59,172 bases of DNA from Rathayibacter rhapontici (GCF_001995175.1 NZ_MUKN01000018.1:1-59172), one strand, 5' to 3'; shown: positions 9,104 through 18,163, counted from the stretch's first letter. Numbers and translations: made by a program. The notes: a model not told the origin generated them from the letters alone.

Positions 9104-10026
9104 CGACGCCGCGGGTCGCGGTGCTGCCGCGCACGAAGGACGTCTTCACCCGCGCGATCGAGGACGGCGGCGGCCGGGTCGTCGGACTCGACGGCACTCC
9201 GGATGCGCTGCTCTGGCTCTCGTACGGCCGGGTGGACGAGCTCGAGGACGTCCTCGAGCAGCACCCGTCGATCCGCTGGGTGCAGCTGCCCTGGGCCGGA
9301 GTCGACGCGTTCGCCTCCACCCTGCGCAGCGCCGCGCGACCGGGACTGTCCTGGACGAGCGCGAAGGGCGCCTACTCGGAGCCGGTGGCCGAGCACGCGC
9401 TCGCCCTGACTCTGGCGCTCCTGCGCTCCCTCCCCGAGCGCGCCCGGGCGACCTCGTGGGGTGCGAAGCGCGCCGCGACCCTGCACCGCGCCCGCGTCGT
9501 CGTCGTCGGCGCAGGAGGCATCGCGCAGGAGCTCGTCCGCCTGGTCACGGTCTTCGACGCGCACGTCACGGTGGTCCGGCGCGGCGCCGACCCGCTGCCG
9601 GGCGCCGAGCGCACCGTGACGAGCGACAGGCTCGCCGAGGTCGTGGCCGACGCCGACGTGCTGGTCCTCGCGGCCGCCGCGACCGGTGGGACGCGGCACC
9701 TCGTCGACGCGGAGCTGCTCTCGCGACTCGCGCCGCACGCGGTCCTCGTGAACATCGCACGGGGGAGCCTCGTCGACACGGACGCACTCGTCGCCGCGCT
9801 GGCCGAGGGCCGGCTCGCAGGAGCCGCGCTCGACGTCACAGACCCGGAGCCGCTGCCCGACGGGCACCCGCTGTGGAGCGAGCCGCGGTGCCTGATCACC
9901 CCGCACTCCGCCGACACCCCCGAGATGACCGCGCCGCTGCTCGCCGAGCGCGTCCGGATCAACACCGCGGCGTTCGCCTCGGGGGAGGACCTGGTCGGCG
10001 TCGTCGACCCGGAAGCGGGCTACTGA
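9100..10026 (+). CDS. D-isomer-specific 2-hydroxyacid dehydrogenase
   Basis: An NAD(P)-dependent oxidoreductase of about 308 residues. The Rossmann motif is VVVGAGGIAQEL, the catalytic-arginine motif is VNIARGSLVD, and the acid/base histidine lies in ITPHSADTPEM near the C-terminus. The first 90 residues form the substrate-binding half. GTG start, overlapping the ATPase gene by 4 nt, so it is the last gene of the transport operon. That placing suggests it acts on a compound imported by the transporter, but the substrate is unknown. Confidence 0.88.
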   Translation: MTTPRVAVLPRTKDVFTRAIEDGGGRVVGLDGTPDALLWLSYGRVDELEDVLEQHPSIRWVQLPWAGVDAFASTLRSAARPGLSWTSAKGAYSEPVAEHALALTLALLRSLPERARATSWGAKRAATLHRARVVVVGAGGIAQELVRLVTVFDAHVTVVRRGADPLPGAERTVTSDRLAEVVADADVLVLAAAATGGTRHLVDAELLSRLAPHAVLVNIARGSLVDTDALVAALAEGRLAGAALDVTDPEPLPDGHPLWSEPRCLITPHSADTPEMTAPLLAERVRINTAAFASGEDLVGVVDPEAGY

Positions 10027-10044
10027 CGGACCCCGCCGCCCGAT

Positions 10045-10072
10045 TTGGTCTTCCCGCAGAGTTTGCTAAAGT
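10045..10072 (+). promoter_or_regulatory. Promoter of tRNA-Asn
   Basis: TTGGTC (10045-10050), a 16-nt spacer, then TAAAGT (10067-10072) preceded by TGC, an extended -10. The tRNA starts 35 nt downstream. Confidence 0.55.
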
Positions 10073-10107
10073 AGTCCTGCGCTGATCGCCTCCGGGTGGT
10101 CGGATGA

Positions 10108-10180
10108 TCCTCGATAGCTCAATTGGCAGAGCAATCGGCTGTTAACCGGTAGGTTCTTGGTTCGAGTCCAAGTCGGGGAG
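10108..10180 (+). tRNA. tRNA-Asn (GTT)
   Basis: 73 nt. The acceptor stem TCCTCGA pairs with TCGGGGA (one G-T pair), the discriminator base is G, the anticodon loop is CTGTTAA with a five-pair stem (ATCGG/CCGGT), and the T arm is CTTGG-TTCGAGT-CCAAG. The 3-prime CCA is not encoded. Confidence 0.97.
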
Positions 10181-10182
10181 CG

Positions 10183-10219
10183 AAGGGCCTGGGACTCCAC
10201 TCTCGGGCCCTTTTTCTTT
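10183..10219 (+). terminator. Intrinsic terminator after tRNA-Asn
   Basis: AAGGGCC pairs with GGGCCCTT around an 18-nt loop and runs directly into TTTTTCTTT. A clear rho-independent terminator. Confidence 0.8.
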
Positions 10220-10276
10220 GCCCTGGTGAGGGTCGCGGGTGCTCGAGCCCGTGGCCGCCGCCGGAACGGAGGCGCG

Positions 10277-11392
10277 ATGCGCGAGGACGTCCTCGGCCTC
10301 CTCCGTCGACGCCCCGATGTCGAGGCCCCGTCCCTCGTGGCGGTCGACGCCTCGGACCGGCTCCTCCTCGACCTCCTCGAGCAGCGCGGCCGCGTCGCGG
10401 TCGTCGGAGACGCCTACGGAGCCCTCGCCCTCGCTCTCGCCGCCGAGGGGGTCGCGGTGAGCGTCGTCCAGGACTCGATCACCGCCGAGCGGGCCCTCGC
10501 CGCGAACACCGAGGCGGTGCGCGCTGCGGGCATCGAGCTCGCCGCCGTGACCGTCGCCGAGAGCGTCGAGGCCGCCGTCGGCGGGAGCGACGCGGTGCTC
10601 CTCCGGCTGCCCCGCTCGCTCGACGCACTCGCCGCGATCACGGCCGGGACCGCGCGGTCCGCCCCGACCTCCCCGCTGATCGCCGCGGGACGGATCAAGC
10701 ACATGAGCCACGGCATGAACGACGTGCTGCTCGCCCGCTACGAGCGCGTCGACGTCAGCCCGGCGCGGCAGAAGTCGCGGGCGCTGCTCGCCACCACCGC
10801 CCGCGCCGAGCAGGCGCCCGCCCCCGTGCCCGAGCGCCGCCGCCTCGACGAGCTCGACCTCGAGGTGGTCGCCGTCCCCGGAGCCTTCGCCGGCGCCCGC
10901 CTCGACATCGGCACCCGGGCGCTGCTGGCGGCCCTCGACACGCGGAGGCTCCCCGCGGGCACGGCCGTCGACCTCGGCTGCGGCACGGGGATCCTCGCCG
11001 CCGTGCTCGCCCGCTCCCGCCCCGACCTCGACGTCGTCGCCACCGACACCTCCCGCGCGGCGACGGAGTCGGCCCGCGCCACCGCCGAGGCCAACGGCCT
11101 GCGCTACCGCGTCCTGCGTGACGACAACGCCTCGACGCTCGAGGCCGGATCGGTCGACGTCGTCGTCTGCAATCCGCCGTTCCACTCCGACGGAGCGGTC
11201 ACCGACCTCGTCGCGCGGCGCATGATCCGCGCAGCAGGCCGCCTCCTGCGCCCGCGCGGCGAGCTCTGGACCGTCTTCAACTCCCACCTCGCCCACCCGG
11301 CCGAGCTGCGGCGGTCGATCGGAGCGACGTCCGTCGTCGCCCGCGACCGCAAGTTCACCGTCACCCGCTCGGTCCGGGCCGCCGACCGCTGA
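10277..11392 (+). CDS. Class I SAM-dependent methyltransferase, RsmC/RlmG type
   Basis: 371 residues from the ATG at 10277, placed 7 nt after GGAGG. The N-terminal half resembles a degenerate methyltransferase domain, as in the 16S/23S rRNA guanine-N2 methyltransferases RsmC and RlmG. The C-terminal half is active-looking: SAM motif AVDLGCGTGILA (about residues 235-246), acidic motif VVATDTS and the catalytic NPPFH tetrad that marks N-methylation of a nucleobase. The likely target is a guanine of ribosomal RNA; which one cannot be decided here. It stands alone after the tRNA-Asn terminator. Confidence 0.85.
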   Translation: MREDVLGLLRRRPDVEAPSLVAVDASDRLLLDLLEQRGRVAVVGDAYGALALALAAEGVAVSVVQDSITAERALAANTEAVRAAGIELAAVTVAESVEAAVGGSDAVLLRLPRSLDALAAITAGTARSAPTSPLIAAGRIKHMSHGMNDVLLARYERVDVSPARQKSRALLATTARAEQAPAPVPERRRLDELDLEVVAVPGAFAGARLDIGTRALLAALDTRRLPAGTAVDLGCGTGILAAVLARSRPDLDVVATDTSRAATESARATAEANGLRYRVLRDDNASTLEAGSVDVVVCNPPFHSDGAVTDLVARRMIRAAGRLLRPRGELWTVFNSHLAHPAELRRSIGATSVVARDRKFTVTRSVRAADR

Positions 11393-11495
11393 GCGCAAGC
11401 CCCGTCGCAGGCTCAGCGAGCGGCCGCCGCACGCGGGTACCATCGCTCTCCGGCGTGCCCTCGCGCCGATCCCCGTCACCGCACCGGAGGCCGTC

Positions 11496-12323
11496 GTGCT
11501 CGAAGTCGTCCTCGTCCTGGCCCTGATCGTCGCCGTCGGCGCGATCGTCCTGTGGCGCCGCTCCTTCACCGCCGAGAAGGAGCTGCGCGAGCGGCACTCC
11601 CGCGAGACGGAGCGCGTCGCACGTCTCGAGCTGGCCGTCGGCGAGCAGGAGGCGCGGCTGCGGATCGTGGGGGAGCTCGAGCAGCTCGCCGTCCGCAGCG
11701 CCTCCCTCGTCGTCGAGGAGGCCGAGAGCGTGCGGCTGACCATCGAGCGCGACCCCGCCGCCGCCGAGCGCTCCGCGGTGCGCGCGGTGCGCGCCGCTGA
11801 GTCCTCGCTCGCGCAGCTGCGGCGCATCGCGGTCGTCGCAGCGGTCGACCCGCGGGAGCTGCCCGCGACCGACGGCGCCGAGACGCTGACGGCCCTCGCC
11901 CGCGACCGCGGCCTCTCCGTCCACGAGGAGACCTTCGGCGAGCCGTTCGCACTGCAGGACGGAGCCGAGGTGGCCGTCCTGCGCGTCCTCGAGTACGCCT
12001 TCGACCAGGCGTCGGCGACCGGTGGCACCGGCACCGAGGTCCGGATCAGCTCGCGCTGGACATCGACGGGCCTGCGCGTCGAGATCGACGACGACCGCGA
12101 GCGGCACGGAGCGGCGCAGGCGGATGCGAGCGCCGTCGAGGCCGATCTGCACGCCCTGACCGAGCGGATCGACAGCCCCGCCCTCCTGGAGCTTCGCGAG
12201 CGCGCCGCCCTCTTCGGCGGAGACGTGACCGAGAAGCGGACGCCGGGCGTGGGCCGCTCCGTCACCGCCTCGTTCCCCGCGCTGCGCCACCACAACGGCG
12301 TGCACGGGGTCGACCTGGGCTGA
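11496..12323 (+). CDS. Membrane-anchored protein with degenerate histidine-kinase-like ATPase region
   Basis: 275 residues, GTG start behind GGAGG. One N-terminal membrane helix (VVLVLALIVAVGAIVLW) is followed by an alpha-helical, probably coiled-coil stretch (about 25-115) and then a region resembling HATPase_c: EYAFDQA sits where the N box would be, and FGGDVTEKRTPGVGRSVTASFP where the last glycine box would be. No phosphoacceptor histidine motif, no clear D-x-G-x-G box and no adjacent response regulator are present. It may be a sensor-like protein that has lost kinase activity. Function not known. Confidence 0.55.
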   Translation: MLEVVLVLALIVAVGAIVLWRRSFTAEKELRERHSRETERVARLELAVGEQEARLRIVGELEQLAVRSASLVVEEAESVRLTIERDPAAAERSAVRAVRAAESSLAQLRRIAVVAAVDPRELPATDGAETLTALARDRGLSVHEETFGEPFALQDGAEVAVLRVLEYAFDQASATGGTGTEVRISSRWTSTGLRVEIDDDRERHGAAQADASAVEADLHALTERIDSPALLELRERAALFGGDVTEKRTPGVGRSVTASFPALRHHNGVHGVDLG

Positions 12324-12334
12324 ACGGCCGGAGG

Positions 12335-12901
12335 TCAGTCCTCCAGGCCGTCGACTCCCGGCATCCACGTCGTGCCGGGCACGCCCCAGCCGCGCTTGCG
12401 GGTGATCTTCGCGACGGGCTTCCGGTACTCGTGCTCGAGGCGGTCTGTGTAGAGGATGCCGTCGAGGTGGTCGTACTCGTGCTGGAACACGCGCGCGAAC
12501 CAGCCGTCGGCCACGATCTCGAAGGGCGCTCCGTCGAGATCGACGGCCCGCAGGATCGCCTTCTCGGAGCGGCGCAGCGGGAAGCGCTCACCCGGGAACG
12601 AGAGGCACCCCTCGGACTCGAGGTCCTCGTCGGCCTCGCCGAGGGGCGCGGGCGAGACGAAGAGCTCCGGATTGATCGCGACGCCGCGGCGGGGGGTGCC
12701 GTCGTCGTCGGCGTAGTCGTAGACGAAGAGGCGCAGCGCCACTCCGACCTGCGGGCCGGCGAGGCCGACGCCGGGGGCCGCCTCCATCGTCTCGAACATG
12801 TCCGCGACCAGCGTGCGGAGGGTGTCGTCGAACACGGTGACGGGGGCGGCGGGGGAGTGCAGCACGGGGTCGCCGGCGATGAGGATAGGGAGGACGGCCA
12901 T
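12335..12901 (-). CDS. def: Peptide deformylase
   Basis: Removes the formyl group from the initiator methionine of nascent proteins. All three signature motifs are present: GVGLAGPQVG (44-53), EGCLS (97-101, metal ligand C99) and HEYDH (141-145, metal ligands H141 and H145, catalytic E142). At 188 residues it is near normal length, with a basic C-terminal extension (RKPVAKITRKRGWGVPG) of the kind seen in actinobacterial enzymes. It is convergent with the sensor-like gene and divergent from the membrane protein at 13019. Confidence 0.97.
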   Translation of the reverse strand: MAVLPILIAGDPVLHSPAAPVTVFDDTLRTLVADMFETMEAAPGVGLAGPQVGVALRLFVYDYADDDGTPRRGVAINPELFVSPAPLGEADEDLESEGCLSFPGERFPLRRSEKAILRAVDLDGAPFEIVADGWFARVFQHEYDHLDGILYTDRLEHEYRKPVAKITRKRGWGVPGTTWMPGVDGLED

Positions 12902-13005
12902 GGAGCCCAGGGTATCGCGGGGGTCCTCGAGCCCCGTCCTCGGGGGTCATCCGCTGGGCTTCCCACGTCACCCGTGCGCCGGACGGCCCGCGGAGGATAT
13001 GTCGG

Positions 13006-13011
13006 TAGGGT
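13006..13011 (+). promoter_or_regulatory. -10 hexamer for a leaderless transcript
   Basis: TAGGGT lies 7 nt before the ATG at 13019, with no Shine-Dalgarno sequence in between, as expected for a leaderless mRNA. Confidence 0.45.
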
Positions 13012-13018
13012 CGAGCGC

Positions 13019-13933
13019 ATGCCCGCAGACCTGACCGAGTTGACCGAGCAGTTCACGCTCGACCCGGTGCAGTTCATCGGCATCCCGATCGCGCTCGTCG
13101 GCGCGGTCTTCCTCTCGCTGGGGGCGCAGTTCCAGCACCGCGGAGTCGCGAAGGTGGAGCGGTTCTCGGGCCGCTCCGGCTCCTCCGGGCTGAACGGCGG
13201 CCAGCTCTTCGCCCTGCTCTCGCGGCCCTCGTGGGTCGTCGGGACGCTCATGCTCGGCCTCGCCGTCGTGTTCCAGCTGACGAGCCTCGGCTTCTCGCCG
13301 CTCATCGTGGTGCAGCCGCTGGGCGCGGTCGCCCTGGTCATCACGGCCGTCATGAACGCGCGCGTCAGCCGGGTCCGCCTCAACAAGGCCTCGATCCGCG
13401 CGATCGTCCTCTGCGTCGGCGGCGTGGGAACCTTCGTCCTCGTCGCGGCCTTCAACGCGGTCGACAAGTCGATCCGGACGCCCCAGCTGATCACCATCCT
13501 CGTCATCCTGGGGATCGTGCTCGCGGTGTTCGTCGTCGCGTTCCGGGTGTTCCGCCGCCGGGCGCGCGCCATCTTCTACATCCTGGGCGCCGGAGTCGTC
13601 TACGGCTTCGTCGCGACCCTCGCGAAGGTCGTCCTCAACCGCATCAAGTTCGGCGAGTTCGACCCGCTCACCGTCGTCTGCATCGTCGCCCTGCTCGCGG
13701 CCAGCGCGCTCGGCGGCTACTTCGTGCAGAACGCCTACTCGTCCGGTCCGCCGGACCTCGTCGTCGCCGGTCTCACCGTCATCGATCCGCTGGTCGCCGT
13801 GGCCATCGGCATCATCGTGCTCGGCGAGGCGCAGTACGCGGCCCCCTGGGCGATCCCGCTCTTCGTGATCGCCGGAGCGGTCGCCATCTGGGGCGTCCTG
13901 CTGCTCGCGAAGCACCACCCGCAGGCCCGCTGA
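13019..13933 (+). CDS. DMT-type/NIPA-like multi-spanning membrane transporter
   Basis: 304 residues with about nine hydrophobic segments, the first at FIGIPIALVGAVFLSLGAQ. The pattern of paired hydrophobic halves, the LGAQFQHRGVAKV region and the VVQPLGAVALVITAVMNA loop fit the drug/metabolite-transporter superfamily and its NIPA (magnesium transporter) branch. The substrate is not determined. A longer in-frame reading starts at 12431 but would cross the def gene, so the ATG at 13019 with its nearby -10 box is chosen. Confidence 0.7.
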   Translation: MPADLTELTEQFTLDPVQFIGIPIALVGAVFLSLGAQFQHRGVAKVERFSGRSGSSGLNGGQLFALLSRPSWVVGTLMLGLAVVFQLTSLGFSPLIVVQPLGAVALVITAVMNARVSRVRLNKASIRAIVLCVGGVGTFVLVAAFNAVDKSIRTPQLITILVILGIVLAVFVVAFRVFRRRARAIFYILGAGVVYGFVATLAKVVLNRIKFGEFDPLTVVCIVALLAASALGGYFVQNAYSSGPPDLVVAGLTVIDPLVAVAIGIIVLGEAQYAAPWAIPLFVIAGAVAIWGVLLLAKHHPQAR

Positions 13934-14060
13934 CCCGGACGACGCGGCCCGCCAATCCGCGGATCCCCGAGGCCCGCTGTCTACACTGGGACCGCGCCGA
14001 GGTGATCCGAAGCCGACCGACCACTCGCCGATCGTCACCCCGCCACGAGCGGACAACACC

Positions 14061-15409
14061 GTGAGGAACCACCCCGTGCCAGACCCCCGCGCCGCGTCAC
14101 GACCGGAGTCGCCCGTGCCGAGCGAGACCTCGGACGCTCCCGACGAGTCCGTCCCGCACGGCACCGAGGCGACGTCCTCGACCGGCTCCTCCTCCGACTC
14201 CGGCGCACGAGCGCTGAAGGTCGTCATCGGCTGCGACACGTTCGCCCCGAACGTGAACGGCGCCGCGAAGTTCGCCGAGCGCCTCGCCGCGGGCCTCGTC
14301 GCGCGCGGTCACGAGGTGCACGTCGTCGCTCCGTCGGCCGACGGCTGGAGCGGCACGCGGTTCGAGACCCACGAGGGCCGGCGGATGATCGTGCACCGCC
14401 TCCACAGCTGGCGCTGGTTCCCGCACGACTGGCTGCGCTTCGCCATGCCGTGGCGGATCAAGCAGAACAGCGCGCGGATCCTCGACGAGGTCAAGCCCGA
14501 CGTCGTCCACTTCCAGTCGCACATCATCGTCGGCCGCGGCCTGGGCATCGAGGCGGCGAAGCGCGGCATCCGCATCATCGGCACCAACCACTTCATGCCC
14601 GAGAACATGCTCGAGTTCACGCTGCTGCCCAAGGCGTCCAGGCGAAGGCCGTGCAGATGGCGTGGCGCGCCGCCCGCCGCACCTTCGGCCGCGCCGAGGC
14701 CGTCACCACTCCGACCCGCCGGGCCGCCCAGTTCCTCGAGCAGTACACCGGGCTCCGCGGCGTGCACGCGATCTCGTGCGGCATCGACGCCGACAACTAC
14801 ACCCCCGACTTCACCCCGCGCGGCGAGAACCGCATCCTCTTCGTCGGCCGCGTGACCGGCGAGAAGAACATCGACGTCCTCCTGCGCGCCGTCGCCCTGC
14901 TCGATCCGTCCCTCGACGCGCAGCTCGACATCGTCGGCGGCGGCGACCAGATGCGCAACCTCCAGCAGCTGGCCGCGAGCCTCGACCTCGGCGACAGGGT
15001 CCGCTTCACCGGCTACGTCTCCGACTCCGAGCTCAAGCAGGCGTACTCGCGCGCGACCGTCTTCGCGATGCCCTCGATCGCCGAGCTGCAGAGCATCGCG
15101 ACGATGGAGGCGATGGCCTCGGCCCTCCCCGTCGTCGCCGCCGACGCGATGGCCCTCCCGCACCTCGTGCACGACGGCGAGAACGGCCACCTCTTCGAGC
15201 CCGGCAACGCGCAGGTCCTCGCCGACCGCCTGACCGAGGTCCTGACCAGCACCCCCGAGCACCTCGAGGAGATGAAGCGCGCCTCCCTGCGCATCGTCGC
15301 CGCCCACGACATCAACCGCACGATCAGCACATTCGAGAGCCTGTATCGTGGTGAGCCGGTGGCCGATCCGACCATCGACGCAGCCTCCGCCACGGCTGGC
15401 CGAGCCTGA
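14061..15409 (+). CDS. GT4-type glycosyltransferase (apparent frameshift near 14634)
   Basis: A family 4 (GT-B) retaining glycosyltransferase resembling actinobacterial mannosyltransferases of glycolipid synthesis (PimB/MgtA type). The N-terminal domain has IGCDTFAPNVNGAAKFAERL and the HFQSHIIVGRGLG region. The C-terminal domain has RILFVGRVTGEKNIDVLL, the sugar-nucleotide-binding loop and PSIAELQSIATMEAMASALP, where the E-x7-E motif is expected. The frame is lost at CCCAAGGCGTCCAGG; one added C gives KAVQAKAVQMAWRAARRTF and about 449 residues. The GTG at 14076 is a good alternative start because GAGGAA lies just before it. TACACT at 13982 may be the -10 box. Confidence 0.85.
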
Positions 15410-15434
15410 CGGCTCTCCCGCCGGCGGGGTCCGC

Positions 15435-15508
15435 GGGGCGTTAGCTCAGCCGGTCAGAGCAGCGGACTCATAATCCGTCGGTCACGGGTTCAAGTCCCGT
15501 ACGCCCTA
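15435..15508 (+). tRNA. tRNA with CAT anticodon (Met elongator or Ile2)
   Basis: 74 nt. The acceptor stem GGGGCGT pairs with ACGCCCT (first pair G-T), the discriminator is A, the anticodon loop is CTCATAA within GCGGA/TCCGT-like stems, and the T arm is ACGGG-TTCAAGT-CCCGT. No CCA is encoded. CAT anticodons belong to initiator Met, elongator Met or lysidine-modified Ile2. The weak first pair is still a G-T, so initiator identity is not favoured; elongator Met and Ile2 cannot be separated by eye. Confidence 0.93.
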
Positions 15509-15579
15509 CTTCCGCACGACCGCTCGCCACGAGACGTCCGGCCTCCGCCGCGACTCGTCGGGCACCGGTGAGCCGACCG

Positions 15580-16005
15580 TCAGCCTGCGTCGAGGGTGTC
15601 TCCCTCGCTCGCACGCTTCAGTCGTGCCAGGTGGTAGCGCCACCCCTCCTCGTGCTCCGCCGGCAGCGCCGACGTCGTCCGCGCGCGGAGGAAGCCGCTC
15701 TCGGTGATCGTCACGGCGGTCGACCGCTCCACCGCGGCGAGGCGGATCTCGACGTCGAGCGGGTGCGCCCACGTCGGCTCGGTCCAGGTGAAGCCGAGGA
15801 GGTGCGGCGCCTCGCAGCGGGTGACCGCTCCCGAGGCGCTCATCGGACGTCCGTCGTCGAGCCAGGTCTCGACGAGCGGGGAGCCGACGGCCGGGTCGAA
15901 GCGCAGATCGGGCCACCAGGAGCCGCGCTCGAGGGTCAGGACACGCCAGACGACCTCGGGGGTCGCATCGACGATCGCATCGACCGTCACCGGATCGCGG
16001 AGCAC
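15580..16005 (-). CDS. SRPBCC-family protein (polyketide cyclase/AHSA1-like)
   Basis: 141 residues, GTG start. The sequence has the START-like lipid/ligand-binding layout: IVDATPEVVWRVLT at the first strand and helix, then PHLLGFTWTEPTWAHPLDVEIRL and a C-terminal helix GWRYHLARLKRA that would close the cavity. Such proteins bind hydrophobic ligands or act as small enzymes, and no specific role can be assigned. It is convergent with the CAT tRNA and separated by about 70 nt. Confidence 0.7.
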   Translation of the reverse strand: MLRDPVTVDAIVDATPEVVWRVLTLERGSWWPDLRFDPAVGSPLVETWLDDGRPMSASGAVTRCEAPHLLGFTWTEPTWAHPLDVEIRLAAVERSTAVTITESGFLRARTTSALPAEHEEGWRYHLARLKRASEGDTLDAG

Positions 16006-16045
16006 GGGATCACCGTACCGACGCCCGAGCGGGCTCCGGGGGCCG

Positions 16046-16267
16046 TCAGGCCGAGGGCGACTTCTTCAGGCGGGACTTGGCGGCGCGCTCCGTGAGCACC
16101 GACAGGTAGTCGCGGACCGGGCGGTCGGCGAGGGCGTCGAGCTCGGTGCGGACGGTCGCGTCGACCTCCTCCGCGGAGCGGTCGGGGAAGCGGGCGCGCA
16201 GGCGCGCCGATACTTCGGAGGCGATCTCGTCGAGGTTCACGTCAGCAGCCACCGGAGAATGATGCAC
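16046..16267 (-). CDS. Small three-helix-bundle dimerisation-type protein
   Basis: 73 residues. The pattern LDEIASEVSARLRARFPDRSAEEVDATVRTEL, then VRDYLSVLTERAAKSRLKK, matches the small actinobacterial proteins described as carrying a three-helix-bundle dimerisation domain. There is no catalytic residue pattern. It sits 40 nt upstream of the SRPBCC gene on the same strand and may be its co-transcribed neighbour. Function unknown. Confidence 0.6.
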   Translation of the reverse strand: MHHSPVAADVNLDEIASEVSARLRARFPDRSAEEVDATVRTELDALADRPVRDYLSVLTERAAKSRLKKSPSA

Positions 16268-16446
16268 CAGTCGGGTGAACAGCAGGTGCCGCTGTCCAGG
16301 AAGGGGGGTGCGCCGCGCCGTCCGGCGTCTCTAGCCTGGTCGTGGAGGCGACGGAGCGTTCACCCGCACTGCAGGAGGCCTGCCGCGGGCGAGAGGGCCC
16401 GGCCGTCCCGCCCCCGCCGGCCGCGAAGGACGACGGAGGATCACCG

Positions 16447-16839
16447 ATGGAGCACATCGAGCTCGCGACGCGGTTGCACGACCTGGGGCGGGGCGTCCTG
16501 TCCGACGCGGTCACCCGTGCGGTGAACAGGGGGGATCTGACGGTCGCACCGCTGCCCGTCCGGTCGGCGACCCGGGTCCATGTCGGGCGCGGACGGCGGT
16601 CCGTCGACGCGACGGTCGAGACCGCCGGGGTGAACGCGTGGCTGCTCGACGACGACACGGCGGTGGCGCTCGCGCGCGGAGGGATCCTGCTCCGCGACCC
16701 CGCCGACGGGGTGTTCAGTGCGCCGACGATCGCCCGGCTGGCGGAGGCCCGGGAGGCGGCCGCGCTGCTCGGCTACCTGGCGGACGCCGACGAGCTCATC
16801 GCCGCCGTCCTCGGACCGCGTCCGGACGCCACCTCGTGA
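16447..16839 (+). CDS. Conserved hypothetical protein, unrecognised
   Basis: 130 residues from the ATG at 16447, which follows GGAGG by 8 nt. An in-frame upstream extension to 16321 looks non-coding. I do not recognise the family. The sequence alternates short amphipathic strands and helices, with an Ala-rich helix (TIARLAEAREAAALLGYLADADELIAAVL, split here only for description) near the C-terminus. It has no cysteine, no signal peptide and no membrane segment. Codon use is like that of its neighbours. Confidence 0.5.
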   Translation: MEHIELATRLHDLGRGVLSDAVTRAVNRGDLTVAPLPVRSATRVHVGRGRRSVDATVETAGVNAWLLDDDTAVALARGGILLRDPADGVFSAPTIARLAEAREAAALLGYLADADELIAAVLGPRPDATS

Positions 16840-16907
16840 TCGCTAGCACGTCCGTCGCCCGTGCGCCCGTACTGGCCGCCGACTGCCGGACATGATTCCC
16901 TGGACCT

Positions 16908-17519
16908 GTGCCTGACCTCCCGATGTTCCCGCTCGGCTCCGTGCTCCTGCCGCACATGCCGCTCCCGCTCCGGCTCTTCGAGCCGCGGTACCTGCGGATG
17001 CTCGGCGACGTGCTCGAGGACGAGAGCCTGTCCTTCGGCGTGGTCCTCATCGAGCGCGGCCAGGAGGTGGGCGGCGGCGATCAGCGCTTCGCGGTCGGCA
17101 CCGTGGCGCGCATCCTGAACATCGACGGCGCGGAGTCGTTCGTCACCCTCGACTCGGTCGGCGAGCACCGCTTCGAGGTCGTCCGCTGGTACGAGGACGA
17201 CCCGTACCCGCGCGCCGAGGTCCGCCTGCTGCCCGACCTGGAGTGGGAGCCACGCCTCGCCGAGGCTCTGACCGCCGCGGAGTCCGCGGTGCGCACGGCG
17301 CTGGCCGTGGCGAGCGAGTTCGTCGAGCAGCGCTACGGCGCGGTCGTCGAGCTCGCCGAGGACCCGGCCGCGCACGCGTGGCAGCTCGCGGGCGTCGCCC
17401 CGGTGACGGAGCTCGACCGCCTGGCGTTCCTCCGGAGCGAGTCGATGGAGCAGCTGCTCGAGGCCGTGCGCGAGAGGTCGACCGAGGCGACGGAGTCGTT
17501 CCGCGCCGGCTGGGCCTGA
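16908..17519 (+). CDS. LON peptidase substrate-binding domain protein
   Basis: 203 residues, GTG start. The opening PMFPLGSVLLPHMPLPLRLFEPRYLRML is the hallmark of the N-terminal domain of Lon proteases standing alone, without ATPase or protease parts. Such single-domain proteins are widespread in actinobacteria and have no firmly established role; cereblon-like substrate binding is the usual suggestion. The gene ends 17 nt before a convergent hypothetical gene. Confidence 0.85.
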   Translation: MPDLPMFPLGSVLLPHMPLPLRLFEPRYLRMLGDVLEDESLSFGVVLIERGQEVGGGDQRFAVGTVARILNIDGAESFVTLDSVGEHRFEVVRWYEDDPYPRAEVRLLPDLEWEPRLAEALTAAESAVRTALAVASEFVEQRYGAVVELAEDPAAHAWQLAGVAPVTELDRLAFLRSESMEQLLEAVRERSTEATESFRAGWA

Positions 17520-17536
17520 ACCGACCCGCGCCCTCC

Positions 17537-18163
17537 TCAGGGCTCGAGATCGACGCCGCGGTCCTGGGCGAGCTTGGCCAGGTCGTCGACGACGACCAGC
17601 GCCATCCGCACGGAGCGGTCGCGGCGGTACTCCTCGTCGTCGGGGTCGATCCTCGGTGCACGGTCGAGGGTCTCCTCGATCGACTGCGAGAGCTCGCGCC
17701 AGGCGTCCTGGCGCGCTCCGTCGACGAGAGTCGCGAGGTACGCGTCGTCTCCCGCGCGGCGGCGCAGGGTATCGGCGACGGCGAGCGACAGCCGCTCGCG
17801 GTGGTCGAGGTTGTCGACGTCGGCCGAGCGGTAGTCGTGCACGTGATCGGAGCGGCCGCCCACCGAGGTCGCCTCAGCGGCGATCGCGCGCAGCCGCGCG
17901 GCGGCGGCCTCCGACTCGTCGGCGAGCTTCCGCAGCTCGAGCGCGGCGGCCCGCGAGTAGTGCCCCACGTCGAAGGGGACGTCGGCGGTCAGCCCGTCCA
18001 TCAGCACGCGGTTCTTCACGGCCATCCGGCTCGCGTACTCCGCGAGCATGAGACCTTCCTCGGTGGCCTCCTCGACCGAGACCGGCTCGCGCGAGGGGTT
18101 CTCGTCGGGATCGTACGGCCGCATCTTGAGTCGGCGTCGACGGCGGAACCACACGCGCGTCAC
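17537..18163 (-). CDS. Conserved hypothetical protein, helical and acidic
   Basis: 208 residues, GTG start. A basic N-terminus (VWFRRRRRLKM) is followed by long, mostly helical, charged segments (EATEEGLMLAEYASRMAVKNRVLMDG; RAAALELRKLADESEAAAARLRAIA). No membrane segment or known catalytic motif is seen. I recall similar proteins in other Microbacteriaceae carrying arbitrary names, so I leave it without a function. No operon partner is apparent. Confidence 0.55.
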   Translation of the reverse strand: MTRVWFRRRRRLKMRPYDPDENPSREPVSVEEATEEGLMLAEYASRMAVKNRVLMDGLTADVPFDVGHYSRAAALELRKLADESEAAAARLRAIAAEATSVGGRSDHVHDYRSADVDNLDHRERLSLAVADTLRRRAGDDAYLATLVDGARQDAWRELSQSIEETLDRAPRIDPDDEEYRRDRSVRMALVVVDDLAKLAQDRGVDLEP

